DNA of 64,000 nt, from contig NZ_CP019389.1 in the NCBI RefSeq assembly GCF_001971785.1, forward strand, positions 693,001 to 757,000, read 5' to 3'. Under the pieces are notes generated by a model. That model was not told where the DNA came from, did not search any database, and saw nothing but the letters and a program-made list of their open reading frames with translations. Below are positions 48,342 through 58,825 of the stretch, piece by piece. Position numbers and translations under genes: made by a program. Numbering within the stretch: the first letter of the stretch is position 1; each line of letters opens with the position of its first letter. The DNA is from Seonamhaeicola sp. S2-3 (GTDB lineage Bacteria > Bacteroidota > Bacteroidia > Flavobacteriales > Flavobacteriaceae).

Positions 48342-48490
48342 AATTTAATTATTAATTTATTTATTACTTATTTAAAAAATTTCAGGGACAAAAATACCTT
48401 TCGCCCCTGAAATGTATTTTTTCCGTTTTTCCCGCGACCGCATCGGTGGGACATGTGTTCCTGCAGCTACCTTGTGATAGCCTTAGATAC
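48342..48490 (-). ncRNA. candidate structured leader RNA between rpsJ and rplC
   Basis: A 149-bp gap in an otherwise tightly packed cluster. Its first part (48423-48484) is clearly richer in G+C than the surrounding sequence and, read on the minus strand, contains small hairpins such as ACCG-ATG-CGGT. It is followed by a strong terminator-like hairpin (48379-48413) with a U-run about 33 bp before the rplC ATG. This layout suggests an attenuator-type control RNA for the S10 genes. Inferred from sequence; I cannot assign a known Rfam family. Confidence 0.45.
48379..48413 (-). terminator. terminator-like hairpin (possible attenuator) before rplC
   Basis: 9-bp stem ATTTCAGGG/CCCTGAAAT with a 17-base loop, followed on the minus strand by a T-run. 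It lies inside the rpsJ-rplC gap, where a full stop would silence most ribosomal genes, so conditional read-through is more likely. Confidence 0.65.
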
Positions 48491-48796
48491 TTATACCTTA
48501 ATCTCTACTTCTACTCCACTTGGCAATTCAAGTTTCATCAAGGCATCAATTGTTTTTGATGACGAAGAGTAAATATCCATTAATCTTTTATAAGAAGATA
48601 ATTGGAATTGCTCTCTTGATTTCTTGTTTACGTGTGGAGAACGTAATACAGTAAAAATCTTTTTGTGAGTTGGTAAAGGAATTGGACCTGTAACAACAGC
48701 ACCTGTACTTTTTACCGTTTTTACAATCTTATCAGCAGATTTATCTACTAAGTTGTGATCGTAAGATTTTAATTTTATTCTGATTTTTTGACTCAT
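48491..48796 (-). CDS. rpsJ: 30S ribosomal protein S10
   Basis: S10 (NusE), also a transcription antitermination partner. The 101-residue product has [64 protein letters not shown]. It follows fusA by 11 bp, so it belongs to the str unit, and is separated from rplC by the structured gap. Confidence 0.99.
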   Translation of the reverse strand: MSQKIRIKLKSYDHNLVDKSADKIVKTVKSTGAVVTGPIPLPTHKKIFTVLRSPHVNKKSREQFQLSSYKRLMDIYSSSSKTIDALMKLELPSGVEVEIKV

Positions 48797-48807
48797 TTTC
48801 TTAGGTT

Positions 48808-50934
48808 TTAAGCTTCAACACCTTTAGCATTCTTAATTACTTCTTCAGATATATTAGATGGTGTTTCAGCATAATGTGAAAATTCCATTGTAGAAGTTGC
48901 TCTACCAGATGACAGGGTACGTAAAGATGTTACATAACCAAACATTTCTGATAATGGAACATCAGCCTTAACAACTTTAGATCCAGCTCTATCTCCCATA
49001 TCATTTACTTGTCCACGACGTCTGTTTAAATCTCCTACTATATCACCCATATTTTCTTCTGGAGTAAGCACTTCTAACTTCATGATTGGCTCCATAATTA
49101 CTGCTTTAGCAGCTTTAGCCGCTGCTTTAAATCCTAATTTAGCAGCTAATTCGAATGATAATTGATCAGAATCCACATCGTGATAAGAACCATCTTTCAA
49201 TGTTACTTTCATAGCATCTACTTCATAACCAGCTAACGGGCCATTTTTCATTGCTTCTTTGAATCCTTTTTCTACTGAAGGGATAAATTCTTTAGGTACG
49301 TTACCACCTTTAATTTCAGAAACGAAGTCAAGACCTTGTTTTCCTTCTTCAGCTGGTTCAATAGTAAATACGATATCAGCAAATTTACCACGACCACCAG
49401 ATTGTTTTTTGTAAACTTCTCTGTGTTCTGCACGTTGTGTAATTGCTTCTTTGTACTCAACTTGTGGTTGACCTTGGTTAACTTCAACCTTAAACTCACG
49501 TTTAAGACGGTCAACAATAATATCTAAGTGAAGCTCACCCATTCCAGAAATAATAGTCTGTCCTGAAGCTTCATCTGTTCTTGCTGTAAATGTTGGGTCT
49601 TCTTCTGCTAATTTAGCTAAAGCCATACCTAATTTATCAACATCTGCTTTTGTTTTTGGCTCAACAGCGATACCAATTACAGGATCTGGGAAATCCATAG
49701 ATTCTAAAACGATAGGCGCTTTTTCATCTGATAATGTATCCCCTGTTTTGATATCTTTAAATCCAACAGCAGCTCCAATATCACCAGCCTCTATAAAATC
49801 AATAGCATTTTGCTTGTTAGAGTGCATTTGGTATATACGAGAAATACGTTCTTTTTTACCAGAACGGTTATTCAACACATAAGAACCTGCATCTAAACGA
49901 CCAGAATAAGCTCTAAAAAACGCTAAACGACCTACAAAAGGATCGGTAGCAATTTTAAATGCCAATGCAGCGAAAGGTGCATTTGCATCTGGCTTACGCG
50001 TTTCTTCCTCACCAGTATTAGGGTTAGTTCCTACAATATTATCTCTATCTAACGGAGAAGGCAAATAACGACATACTGCGTCTAATAAAAACTGCACTCC
50101 TTTATTTTTAAACGAAGAACCACAAACCATAGGTATAATAGCCATATCCATTACAGCAGCTCTAAGCGCAGCGTGCACTTCTTCTTCTGTAATAGAATCT
50201 TCATCTTCCATGAATTTCTCAAGAAGGTTTTCATCGTAAGTTGCAACTTCTTCTATTAATAAAGCTCTGTACTTTTTTGCTTCTTCTTTTAAATCGTCTG
50301 GAATTTCTACAACGTCAAAAGTTGATCCGTAGTTATCTTCATGCCATATTATGGCTCTGTTTTTCACTAAATCTACAACACCTTTAAAGTCTGCTTCATC
50401 ACCAATATTCAATACAATTGGCACAGCGTTAGACTTTAACATATCTTTCACTTGCTGACAAACAGCCAAGAAGTTTGCACCTTGACGGTCCATTTTATTA
50501 ACAAACCCGATACGAGGCACTTTGTAGTTATCGGCTAATCTCCAGTTAGTTTCAGATTGTGGTTCAACACCATCAACCGCACTAAATAAAAACACCAACC
50601 CATCTAACACACGTAATGAACGGTTTACTTCAACCGTAAAATCTACGTGACCAGGAGTATCAATGATATTAAATTGATATCCTTTAGCTTCTGGAGTTGG
50701 CTTACCGTTTTCTGTTGGGAATTGCCATGTACAGGTTGTTGCTGCAGAAGTAATAGTAATACCTCTTTCTGCTTCTTGTTCCATCCAGTCCATTGTTGAA
50801 GCTCCATCATGAACTTCACCAATTTTATGAGACACCCCTGTATAAAAAAGAATACGCTCTGTAGTTGTAGTTTTTCCTGCATCAATATGAGCAGCAATAC
50901 CTATATTTCTTGTATATTTTAAATCTCTAGCCAT
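48808..50934 (-). CDS. fusA: elongation factor G
   Basis: Translocation GTPase. The 708-residue product has G1 [19 protein letters not shown], the switch-region [12 protein letters not shown]3 DTPGHVDF, G4 NKMDR, the domain II-V blocks and [29 protein letters not shown] at the C-terminus. Unlike many bacteria, no tuf gene follows; in Bacteroidota tuf is usually elsewhere. Confidence 0.99.
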   Translation of the reverse strand: MARDLKYTRNIGIAAHIDAGKTTTTERILFYTGVSHKIGEVHDGASTMDWMEQEAERGITITSAATTCTWQFPTENGKPTPEAKGYQFNIIDTPGHVDFTVEVNRSLRVLDGLVFLFSAVDGVEPQSETNWRLADNYKVPRIGFVNKMDRQGANFLAVCQQVKDMLKSNAVPIVLNIGDEADFKGVVDLVKNRAIIWHEDNYGSTFDVVEIPDDLKEEAKKYRALLIEEVATYDENLLEKFMEDEDSITEEEVHAALRAAVMDMAIIPMVCGSSFKNKGVQFLLDAVCRYLPSPLDRDNIVGTNPNTGEEETRKPDANAPFAALAFKIATDPFVGRLAFFRAYSGRLDAGSYVLNNRSGKKERISRIYQMHSNKQNAIDFIEAGDIGAAVGFKDIKTGDTLSDEKAPIVLESMDFPDPVIGIAVEPKTKADVDKLGMALAKLAEEDPTFTARTDEASGQTIISGMGELHLDIIVDRLKREFKVEVNQGQPQVEYKEAITQRAEHREVYKKQSGGRGKFADIVFTIEPAEEGKQGLDFVSEIKGGNVPKEFIPSVEKGFKEAMKNGPLAGYEVDAMKVTLKDGSYHDVDSDQLSFELAAKLGFKAAAKAAKAVIMEPIMKLEVLTPEENMGDIVGDLNRRRGQVNDMGDRAGSKVVKADVPLSEMFGYVTSLRTLSSGRATSTMEFSHYAETPSNISEEVIKNAKGVEA

Positions 50935-50940
50935 TTCTTA

Positions 50941-51417
50941 TTAAAATCTAAAGTGAGAGAATGCTTTGTTTGCTTCTGCCATTTTGTGTGTATCAACTCT
51001 TTTCTTTACAGCTGCTCCTTCTTCTTTTGCCGCAGCTAAAATTTCAGCAGCTAATTTTTGAGCCATTGATTTTTCATTACGCTTACGCGCATAACCAATT
51101 AACCATTTCATTGCTGTAGAAATTTTTCTATCTGGACGAATTTGCATTGGTATTTGAAAAGTAGCACCACCAACACGACGACTACGTACTTCTACGTGAG
51201 GCATCACATTTGATAAAGCATCTTTCCAAAGATCCAGAGCTGATTTTTCTTCATCTGTTTTTTTAGCTTCTACAATATCAATAGCATCATAGAATACTTT
51301 AAAGGCTACAGACTTTTTCCCATCCCACATCATATTGTTTACAAAACGCGTAACCAACTGATCGTTAAATTTTGGATCTGGTAAAAGAGGTCTCTTTTTA
51401 GCTTGTCTTTTTCTCAT
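50941..51417 (-). CDS. rpsG: 30S ribosomal protein S7
   Basis: Assembly initiator of the small-subunit head. The 158-residue product has [58 protein letters not shown] and ends [13 protein letters not shown]. It lies between rpsL and fusA in the str unit. Confidence 0.99.
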   Translation of the reverse strand: MRKRQAKKRPLLPDPKFNDQLVTRFVNNMMWDGKKSVAFKVFYDAIDIVEAKKTDEEKSALDLWKDALSNVMPHVEVRSRRVGGATFQIPMQIRPDRKISTAMKWLIGYARKRNEKSMAQKLAAEILAAAKEEGAAVKKRVDTHKMAEANKAFSHFRF

Positions 51418-51437
51418 GTCTTCTTCTTAAAGTTTAA

Positions 51438-51812
51438 TTACTTTTTAGGGCGTTTTGCACCATACTTAGATCTACGTTGTGTTCTACCAGACACCCCTGC
51501 GGTATCTAATGCCCCACGAACGACGTGATATCTAACTCCTGGTAAATCTTTTACCCTTCCACCTCTAACCAATACTATCGAGTGCTCTTGTAAATTATGT
51601 CCTTCACCGCCAATGTATGCGTTAACCTCGTTTCCATTTGTTAAACGTACCCTAGCCACCTTTCTCATTGCAGAGTTAGGTTTTTTAGGCGTTGTTGTAT
51701 AAACACGAGTACATACACCACGTCTTTGCGGACAAGAATCTAAAGCAGCCGATTTACTCTTCTTGGTTATTTTGGCTCTTCCTGTTCTTACTAATTGTGA
51801 AATTGTTGGCAT
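51438..51812 (-). CDS. rpsL: 30S ribosomal protein S12
   Basis: Decoding-centre protein. The 124-residue product has [90 protein letters not shown]. The streptomycin-related Lys43 and the GRVKDLPG loop are wild-type. It is the first gene of the cluster behind a near-consensus promoter. Confidence 0.99.
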   Translation of the reverse strand: MPTISQLVRTGRAKITKKSKSAALDSCPQRRGVCTRVYTTTPKKPNSAMRKVARVRLTNGNEVNAYIGGEGHNLQEHSIVLVRGGRVKDLPGVRYHVVRGALDTAGVSGRTQRRSKYGAKRPKK

Positions 51813-51837
51813 ATAAATTATTATATAAATTTAAAAT

Positions 51838-51852
51838 CCTCTTCTTAGAGGG
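51838..51852 (-). other. 5' leader hairpin of the str transcript
   Basis: CCTCT-TCTT-AGAGG, a 5-bp stem, just after the expected transcription start; probably at the very 5' end of the rpsL mRNA. Function inferred. Confidence 0.35.
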
Positions 51853-51855
51853 CTG

Positions 51856-51886
51856 CAAAGGTAGAAATTAAAATTAATAATTCAAA
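51856..51886 (-). promoter_or_regulatory. near-consensus flavobacterial promoter of the ribosomal cluster
   Basis: On the minus strand: TTTG (51886-51883), 19-bp spacer, TACCTTTG (51863-51856). It matches TTTG-N19-TAnnTTTG exactly and lies about 44 bp before rpsL. It is the best promoter match in the window. Confidence 0.8.
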
Positions 51887-52069
51887 CCCTAATTCATTAA
51901 TTTTCAATTGAATTTAAATTTATACTGAAAAGTCATATTATATCTGTGGTTTTTCCGTTAGATTTACACAGTTATTTAAGTTAATTGTACAGTTAACTAC
52001 ATTCTATTACAACAAAAATCACCTTTTTAAAGTTTGTAATTTGAATTTTGAAAATTAACTCTATAAAAT

Positions 52070-53761
52070 GTGAAAAACACTTATTTATTACTCCTTATTA
52101 TATATACTCTTTTTTCTGTAGAAGCTAATTGTCAAAATTTAAAACTCAAAATTACAGGAAACTCCTTATCTGAAACCAAAATAATTGATTCTTTAAACTA
52201 TCAAAAAGTACACAATAATTTTTTGTCTTTAAAAACCGAAGTAGACACCATTCAACAACTTCTAAACAAGAAAGGGTTTATTGAAAACAAATTAGTAGCT
52301 CTAAAACAAATTAACGATTCTATTTATAACGCCTCTTTTCTTTTAAAAAAACAATATAACACTATACATGTATATTTCAATAAATCTTTAACCTCTAATA
52401 AGGTTCTATCTTTGGTTTCTAAAAAAATTTACAATGATTATTTTGAATTAAAATTTACCGAAATTGAAAATGCCTTAAATATTATAAATTCTGAAATTGC
52501 AAAAGAAGGACGCCCCTTTTCAAAATTAAAACTTTCAAATATTGAAGTTAAAAAAGACAAGCACTTAACAGCAGAACTTACAGTTGATAATACCCAAGAA
52601 AAAAGAACCATTAGCAATATTATAATTAAAGGTTATGAAAAGTTTCCAAAATCATATTTAAAACATTATTTAAAAATAAAGCCTTTTGATGTTTTTGATT
52701 TGAATGAAATAAAAAACAAAACCAATCAACTTCAAAACCTTGGTTTTACTACTGAAATAAAACCTCCCGAAGTTCTGTTTACTAAAGATTCAACAACACT
52801 ATATTTATATTTAGAAAAAACTCAAAGCAATTCGTTTGATGGTTTTTTAGGGTTTGGAACCAATGAAGACACCAATAAAATTCAATTCGACGGTTATTTG
52901 AATTTAAATTTAACAAACAACTTAAATTTTGGCGAATCTTTTAAACTACTATACAAAAGCGATGAAAATGATCAAAAAACATTTGACACCAACCTAACAC
53001 TGCCTTACATATTGAAGTCGCCCATAGGAATAGACTTATCATTAAACATTTTTAAAAAAGATTCCACATTTACAACTGTAGAACAAACAGCTAAACTTCA
53101 CTACCAAATCAATTCTAAACATAAAATTTACTCAGGTCTAGTATTTGAAGAATCAAACAACTTACTTAATGAAACATCATCATTAATTACAGACTACAAA
53201 AAGAATTATTTTTCCTTTGAGTATGAATTTTTAAAACCCCAAAATTACGACTTACTATTCCCGCTTAACTCCTATATATATATAGAAACAAATTTTGGAA
53301 GTAGAAACGACAATGATTACAAAGAAAAACAATCACAACTTACCCTGAATGCATTTAAAATATTCAATCTAAACACAAACAACAGTATTTACGTTAGAAC
53401 AAACGGCAGTATAATTAATTCAGACACTTACTTTGAAAACGAACTATTAAGGTTTGGAGGCATAAACTCTATAAGAGGATTTGAAGAAAACAGCCTATTT
53501 GCAACTTTATATGGCTTAATTAACACAGAATACAGATTTAAACTTAATAACGCAATTTACTTACACTCTGTAATTGACGCTGCTTATTTTGAAAACAAGA
53601 TTTCATCACATCATGAAAAACTATTTGGCTTTGGTTTTGGTTTTGGAATTCTTACTAAATCCGGGCTATTTAAGCTTAATTATGCTAATGGCAAGAGTGA
53701 AAATCAACAATTCAAACTATCAAACTCTAAAGTACATATTAGCTTAACTACAATTTTTTAA
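52070..53761 (+). CDS. Omp85-superfamily outer-membrane protein
   Basis: Starts with GTG (MKNTYLLLLIIYTLFSVEANCQ as signal peptide). The 563-residue product has a periplasmic POTRA-like part (residues about 25-265: ISNIIIKGYEKFPKSYLKHYLKIKPFDVFDLNEI) and a C-terminal 16-strand-type barrel, with the Omp85 loop-6 motif in RFGGINSIRGFEEN (RGF) and a terminal aromatic strand ending TTIF. The family includes BamA/TamA/FhaC; the exact member cannot be told. It lies upstream of the SusC gene with a 147-bp gap, on the same strand. Confidence 0.85.
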   Translation: MKNTYLLLLIIYTLFSVEANCQNLKLKITGNSLSETKIIDSLNYQKVHNNFLSLKTEVDTIQQLLNKKGFIENKLVALKQINDSIYNASFLLKKQYNTIHVYFNKSLTSNKVLSLVSKKIYNDYFELKFTEIENALNIINSEIAKEGRPFSKLKLSNIEVKKDKHLTAELTVDNTQEKRTISNIIIKGYEKFPKSYLKHYLKIKPFDVFDLNEIKNKTNQLQNLGFTTEIKPPEVLFTKDSTTLYLYLEKTQSNSFDGFLGFGTNEDTNKIQFDGYLNLNLTNNLNFGESFKLLYKSDENDQKTFDTNLTLPYILKSPIGIDLSLNIFKKDSTFTTVEQTAKLHYQINSKHKIYSGLVFEESNNLLNETSSLITDYKKNYFSFEYEFLKPQNYDLLFPLNSYIYIETNFGSRNDNDYKEKQSQLTLNAFKIFNLNTNNSIYVRTNGSIINSDTYFENELLRFGGINSIRGFEENSLFATLYGLINTEYRFKLNNAIYLHSVIDAAYFENKISSHHEKLFGFGFGFGILTKSGLFKLNYANGKSENQQFKLSNSKVHISLTTIF

Positions 53762-53908
53762 TAAAATTTAAACTTTTCCATAAAATTAGAACCTAATTAA
53801 TTCATTTCGTTAATTTTTTAGCCTAAAAAGCAAATTTTAACCATTATTTATTGTTTTATTAACTTTTTATTATGATTTTTGGCATTGACTAATTCAAATA
53901 ATTATAAA

Positions 53909-56900
53909 ATGAAAACAAAGTTTAGTGGAATTCTAACGCTAATACTAGCGTTTGTTGTGCATATATCATTTGCACAAGAAAAGACAATTTCAGGTACAAT
54001 TTCAGATGATTCTGGATTACCGTTACCTGGAGCTACTGTTTTAGTAAAAGGTACCACCTCTGGTACATCATCCGATTTCGATGGTAAATATTCAATAAAA
54101 GCAAGCGCAGGAGACGTTCTTGTGTTTAGTTTTGTTGGGTATACAACTAGCGAAGTTACTGTTGGATCTTCCAGCACAATTAATGTTACTATGAAAGAGG
54201 ATGCAACATCTCTTGAAGAAGTTATCATTGTAGGGTATAGTACTTCTACAAAACAAGCTTTCTCAGGTACCGTTAAAGAAATTAAATCAGAAGTTTTAGA
54301 AACAAAAAACTTTGCCAACGTAACCCAAGCTTTAGCTGGTGAGGTTGCAGGTGTAAATGTTATTAACACTTCTGGTCAACCTGGCACTGTTTCTAAAGTA
54401 CGTATTCGTGGTTTTGGATCAGTTAATGGAAACAGAGCTCCTCTTTATGTAGTGGACGGTGTGCCTTTAACGACATCTTCTAGCTTTGACGAAGATGGTG
54501 AGGCCGTAAATAACAAAGCATTAAATTCTATTAACCCTGCTGATATTGAAAGTACTACTGTATTAAAAGATGCAACCGCAACCGCTATTTATGGTGCTCG
54601 TGGGGCGAATGGTGTAGTATTAATTACTACCAAATCAGGTAAATCAGGAACTAGTGTTATTGAAACAGATTTTAAAACTGGTGTAAACTTCCAAGCTATT
54701 CCTAGATATGATGTCATTAAAGACCCTAACGAATATATTGAAATTGCTTGGGGTGCACTTAAAAATTACTTCGAGTTAGAGTATCCTTCACTTAACTCTG
54801 TTGATTATGCAAATCAATACCTATATAGTTCAAATTTAGGTATTCACCCAATGTATAATAACTACAACATTACAGATGTATCCCAATTAATTGATCCTAC
54901 AACAGGTAAAATGATTCCTGGGGTTACAACTAAATATAATCCAGAAAACTGGGAAGATAATGCTTTCCAATCTTCTATTCTTACTGAAGCAAACTTAAAA
55001 ATGAGTGGCGGTAATGAAAAAACAACATACTTTTCTTCTTTTGGCTATTTAAATCAAAAAGGTTACATAAATAATTCTGAATACAAACGTTATACAACAC
55101 GTTTAAATATAAATCATAAACCAAAAGAATGGTTAACGGCTTCAGGTAATCTTAGTTATACTTATGATGAAACTTTATCTAATGGGCAATCTGAAGATTC
55201 AGGTAGCGTATTTTGGTTTGTAGATAACATCCCATCTATTTACCCTTTATATCTAAGAGATAGCAATGGTAATAAAGTTAAAGATCCTTATTATGGTGGT
55301 TACCAATACGATTATGGTAACACCAGAGGGTTCGGTGGTTTAACCAACGCTATTGCAGATTCTGAATACGATAGAGACGAAAATAACACGCACGCCGTTA
55401 ACGGATCATTCTCTTTTAAATTTGACATCACTCAAGACCTTAGTTTTGAAACACGCTATGGTATACAATACTACAATCGTATTCGTAATGTCATTAACAA
55501 CCCTTTCTATGGCTCAGCTGCTGGAGATTCTCAAAAAGGTAGTTTATTTAAAGTAAACACTTCTGAGATTACTCAAAACTTCTTAAACATGCTTAGATAT
55601 AGCAAAAGTTTTGGAAATCACGGTTTAGAAATTCTTGCTGCATTTGAAACTAACCAAAACGATTATGAATATGCTTCTATAAGCAAAAACAAGGTGGTTA
55701 ATTTACAAAATGGTTTAGATCAAGCCAATAACTACGTAGTTGTATCTTCTCCTCCAATGGGATATAGAAGATCTAGAACTATGGAAAGTTATTTTGGTCA
55801 ACTTAATTATAACTACAACCAAAAGTACTTTTTAACAGGTTCTATTAGGCGTGATGGTTCTTCTAGGTTTTACAAAAACAAATGGGGTACATTTGGATCT
55901 GTGGGTGCTGCATGGGTATTGAGCAATGAAGACTTCTTAAACTCTTCAGAAGCAATTAACTTCTTAAAACTTAAAGCTAGTTACGGTTTAGTTGGTGATG
56001 AAGGTGGTGTTGATTATTATAGTGGTCAAAACTCTTATAGTATCAATAATTTAATTGGTGAAATTTCATTAATCCCTAACGCCATTGAAGATCCTGACTT
56101 AACTTGGGAAACTTCAAAAATGTTTCAAGTTGGTATTGAATCCTCTTTATTTAAAAATGTTATTGACTTAAATTTAGATTATTACGTAAAGGATACTGAC
56201 AAATTAATCTTTGATAAACGATTAGCGCCTTCAACTGGTGAAGCTTTAATTACCGTAAATGATGGAAATTTAGCTAACAGAGGTTTAGAATTTGATTTAA
56301 CAGCAAACATTATTAACCGAAAAGATTATGGATTAAGTATAGCTATTAATGGTGAGATTTTGGATAATGAGATTACAAGAATGCCTTTTGATGAAGCAAC
56401 AGGAGAAGCAAAATTATTAGATATAAACACTATTTATGGTAGGTCTGAAGGTCATAGCATATACGATTTTTATATGAGAGAATGGGCAGGTGTAGATCCA
56501 GATAACGGTAGTGCTCTTTGGAATCAGTACTATAATGATGCTAACGATAATGATGCTCTTGATTCTGGTGAAGCAATCAGTAGCTTAACAGAATTTGAAA
56601 AAAACAACCCAGGAAACAATAATATTAAGAAAACAACTACAAGTGTTTATGCTGATGCGACTCAAAAATACACAGGTCATTCTGCTATACCAGATGTAAG
56701 GGGTGCTTTTAGAATAAATGCTAGAGTTAAAAACTTTACGCTTAGTACTCAATTTACTTACAGTCTAGGTGGTTATGGATACGATTCTGCTTATTCTCGT
56801 TTAATGGATAACGATCAAATTGGTAGCAACAACTGGCACACAGATATTAGAAACAGTTGGAAAGAACCAGGAGATATTACAGACGTACCTAGATTAACTA

Positions 56901-57184
56901 GTGGAGCTGATTTTAACTCAAACGCTAATTCTACTTCTACTCGTTTCATAACATCTACTGATTATATCGCTCTTAATAACGCAAGTCTTGGATACAGCTT
57001 ACCAAACACGCTACTTACAAACACTGGTCTTACTGGCGTTAACTTCTCTTTAACAGCAGATAATTTATTTATCAAAAGTAAAAGAGCAGGATTTAACCCA
57101 AATACAGCAGAGACTAATGCTTCAAGCACATATCGTTATGCACCACTTACTACGGTAACATTAGGTGTAAGAGTTAAATTTTAA
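53909..57184 (+). CDS. SusC/RagA-type TonB-dependent outer-membrane transporter
   Basis: I use the ATG at 53909 (MKTKFSGILTLILAFVVH); a TTG at 53879 would only lengthen the signal peptide. The 1091-residue protein has a CarboxypepD-like domain (TISGTISDDSGLPLPGATVLVKG...DGKYSIKASAGDVLVFSFVGY), the SusC TonB-box-like EEVIIVGYS, the plug (NVTQALAGEVAGVNVINTSGQPGTVSKVRIRG, APLYVVDGVPL, ATAIYGARGANGVVLITTKSG) and a barrel with an aromatic terminal strand. It imports glycans or peptides with its SusD partner 4 bp downstream. No substrate clue is present. Confidence 0.95.
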   Translation: MKTKFSGILTLILAFVVHISFAQEKTISGTISDDSGLPLPGATVLVKGTTSGTSSDFDGKYSIKASAGDVLVFSFVGYTTSEVTVGSSSTINVTMKEDATSLEEVIIVGYSTSTKQAFSGTVKEIKSEVLETKNFANVTQALAGEVAGVNVINTSGQPGTVSKVRIRGFGSVNGNRAPLYVVDGVPLTTSSSFDEDGEAVNNKALNSINPADIESTTVLKDATATAIYGARGANGVVLITTKSGKSGTSVIETDFKTGVNFQAIPRYDVIKDPNEYIEIAWGALKNYFELEYPSLNSVDYANQYLYSSNLGIHPMYNNYNITDVSQLIDPTTGKMIPGVTTKYNPENWEDNAFQSSILTEANLKMSGGNEKTTYFSSFGYLNQKGYINNSEYKRYTTRLNINHKPKEWLTASGNLSYTYDETLSNGQSEDSGSVFWFVDNIPSIYPLYLRDSNGNKVKDPYYGGYQYDYGNTRGFGGLTNAIADSEYDRDENNTHAVNGSFSFKFDITQDLSFETRYGIQYYNRIRNVINNPFYGSAAGDSQKGSLFKVNTSEITQNFLNMLRYSKSFGNHGLEILAAFETNQNDYEYASISKNKVVNLQNGLDQANNYVVVSSPPMGYRRSRTMESYFGQLNYNYNQKYFLTGSIRRDGSSRFYKNKWGTFGSVGAAWVLSNEDFLNSSEAINFLKLKASYGLVGDEGGVDYYSGQNSYSINNLIGEISLIPNAIEDPDLTWETSKMFQVGIESSLFKNVIDLNLDYYVKDTDKLIFDKRLAPSTGEALITVNDGNLANRGLEFDLTANIINRKDYGLSIAINGEILDNEITRMPFDEATGEAKLLDINTIYGRSEGHSIYDFYMREWAGVDPDNGSALWNQYYNDANDNDALDSGEAISSLTEFEKNNPGNNNIKKTTTSVYADATQKYTGHSAIPDVRGAFRINARVKNFTLSTQFTYSLGGYGYDSAYSRLMDNDQIGSNNWHTDIRNSWKEPGDITDVPRLTSGADFNSNANSTSTRFITSTDYIALNNASLGYSLPNTLLTNTGLTGVNFSLTADNLFIKSKRAGFNPNTAETNASSTYRYAPLTTVTLGVRVKF

Positions 57185-57188
57185 AAAA

Positions 57189-58712
57189 ATGAAAATGAAA
57201 AAAATATATTTAAAAACACTATTAGTTTCAGCCATTTCAGTTCTTGCTGTAGGCTGTAGTTCTGATTTCTTAGAAGAAACTCCAACAGAAAATGTTTCTG
57301 TAGATGACGTAGCTAAAACAGGAGAGGTTTTTTCTGACATATTAGCAGGTACTCTTACAGGTATTTCTAACGCAACCTTTACAACAGGAACAGGCGGAAC
57401 AACTGACCATGAAGATTTTGGCCAAAAAGGGTACGATATCTATTTAGATTTCCTTTCTGGTGACTTAGCTTTAACAGCTAATAACTATAATAGGTACGGG
57501 CCATTTGTACAATTACAAACTACCAATGACTTTACCCGAATCACTGGTAATTACACTGCTTGGAGATACTACTATAGATTAATTTCATATGCTAATGGAA
57601 TTATTGATGCTATAGGTGGAAACGATGCTACTATTACAGATGCTAATAAAGTGACAATGGGGCAAGCTAAAGCTATGCGTGCTTATGCATATTTCTATCT
57701 TTCTCAATTGTATATTCCAGAGTACACACCTACGAGTAAAATTTTACCATTATACCTAGACTCTAGCGGAGTGGCTTTGCCTCAAAGTGAAACTCAAGAA
57801 GTTTATGCACAAATGGTTGACGATTTATCAGAAGCAATTACTTTACTAGAAGGCTACACAAGAACCGAACTTTACCAAGTTAATCAATCTGTAGCTAAAG
57901 CATTACTTGCCTATGTTTATGCTGCTAGGGGAGAAAACAATGATAATATCTTAGCTAGAGATTTAGCTAATGAAGTTATTACACAATCTAACTTACCAAT
58001 TACAACTAAAGAACAAACTGTTGGAGGATTTAACAGAATTGATTCTAACCCAAGTTGGTTATGGGCTATTGATATTACTACTGATGCAGGTTTAGACTTA
58101 ATTTCATGGTGGGGACAAATGGATGTTTACACTTATAGTTACCAATGGGCTGGAGATAAAAAAGCCATTGATGAAAACTTATACAACGCTATCGATGACA
58201 ATGATATCAGAAAAACACAATTTGCTAGTGATGCTGATATTGCTGATCCAGTTAATGAATTAGAAGATACAGAGAAATTAATACCGTTCAAAAAATTCTA
58301 TAACGGAAACCGCTCACGAGGAGGGCAACGTGTTATTGAAGACGATTATGTATTCATGAGAATTGATGAGATGTATATGTTATCTGCTGAATTATCTGCT
58401 AGAGAAGGTTTTGAAGGTGATGCTAAAGATAGATTAAAAGAAGTCTTAGCTGAACGTTTTGACGATCCTGCAGATTACGCTTATGTAGATGCTCTTACAG
58501 GTCAAGACTTACAAGATGAAATTTACTTACAAACAAGAATAGAATTCTTTGGTGAAGGAAAAAGTTTTTTAGCACTTAAAAGAAATAAAGGTACTGTAAC
58601 AAGAGGCCCTAACCACACTTATTTAGCTGGTGAATCTTGGTCTTATAATGATGATATCTTGACATTCGAAATTCCACAAAGTGAAGTTCAAAACAATCCG
58701 TTTATTGACTAG
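57189..58712 (+). CDS. SusD/RagB-family nutrient-binding lipoprotein
   Basis: Surface lipoprotein partner of the SusC protein. The 507-residue product has a lipoprotein signal (VLAVGC, Cys23) and family blocks: NYTAWRYYYRLISYANGIIDAIGG, MGQAKAMRAYAYFYLSQLYI, YAQMVDDLSEAITLLEG, VAKALLAYVYAARG and EIYLQTRIEFFGEGKSFLALKRNKGT near the C-terminus. The start at 57189 has an alternative ATG two codons later. A strong terminator follows. Confidence 0.95.
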   Translation: MKMKKIYLKTLLVSAISVLAVGCSSDFLEETPTENVSVDDVAKTGEVFSDILAGTLTGISNATFTTGTGGTTDHEDFGQKGYDIYLDFLSGDLALTANNYNRYGPFVQLQTTNDFTRITGNYTAWRYYYRLISYANGIIDAIGGNDATITDANKVTMGQAKAMRAYAYFYLSQLYIPEYTPTSKILPLYLDSSGVALPQSETQEVYAQMVDDLSEAITLLEGYTRTELYQVNQSVAKALLAYVYAARGENNDNILARDLANEVITQSNLPITTKEQTVGGFNRIDSNPSWLWAIDITTDAGLDLISWWGQMDVYTYSYQWAGDKKAIDENLYNAIDDNDIRKTQFASDADIADPVNELEDTEKLIPFKKFYNGNRSRGGQRVIEDDYVFMRIDEMYMLSAELSAREGFEGDAKDRLKEVLAERFDDPADYAYVDALTGQDLQDEIYLQTRIEFFGEGKSFLALKRNKGTVTRGPNHTYLAGESWSYNDDILTFEIPQSEVQNNPFID

Positions 58713-58726
58713 TCCACTAAATAGTT

Positions 58727-58774
58727 AATTAAAAAAAAGAGGCTGTCTGAAAAGGCAGCCTCTTTTTTTTAATT
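58727..58774 (+). terminator. terminator of the SusC/SusD unit
   Basis: 19-bp perfect stem, GC core GAGGCTG/CAGCCTC, loop of 10 bases (58746-58755), T-run inside the distal arm. The A/T-run ends let it work on both strands. Confidence 0.9.
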
Positions 58775-58825
58775 AAAACCCTGAGAATTCCTAAGCTGCT
58801 GAACCTTTTTTTATACCTTTACCCC

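Noticed and set aside
48423-48484. GC-rich gap as a tRNA or rRNA fragment
   Set aside because: No cloverleaf, and only a 10-base resemblance to 16S rRNA; kept as a leader-RNA candidate.
51438-51812. Possible streptomycin-resistance allele in rpsL
   Set aside because: Lys43 and the GRVKDLPG loop are the wild-type residues.
53879-53908. TTG start for the SusC gene
   Set aside because: Gives an unusual N-terminus ahead of a complete signal peptide; the ATG at 53909 is better.
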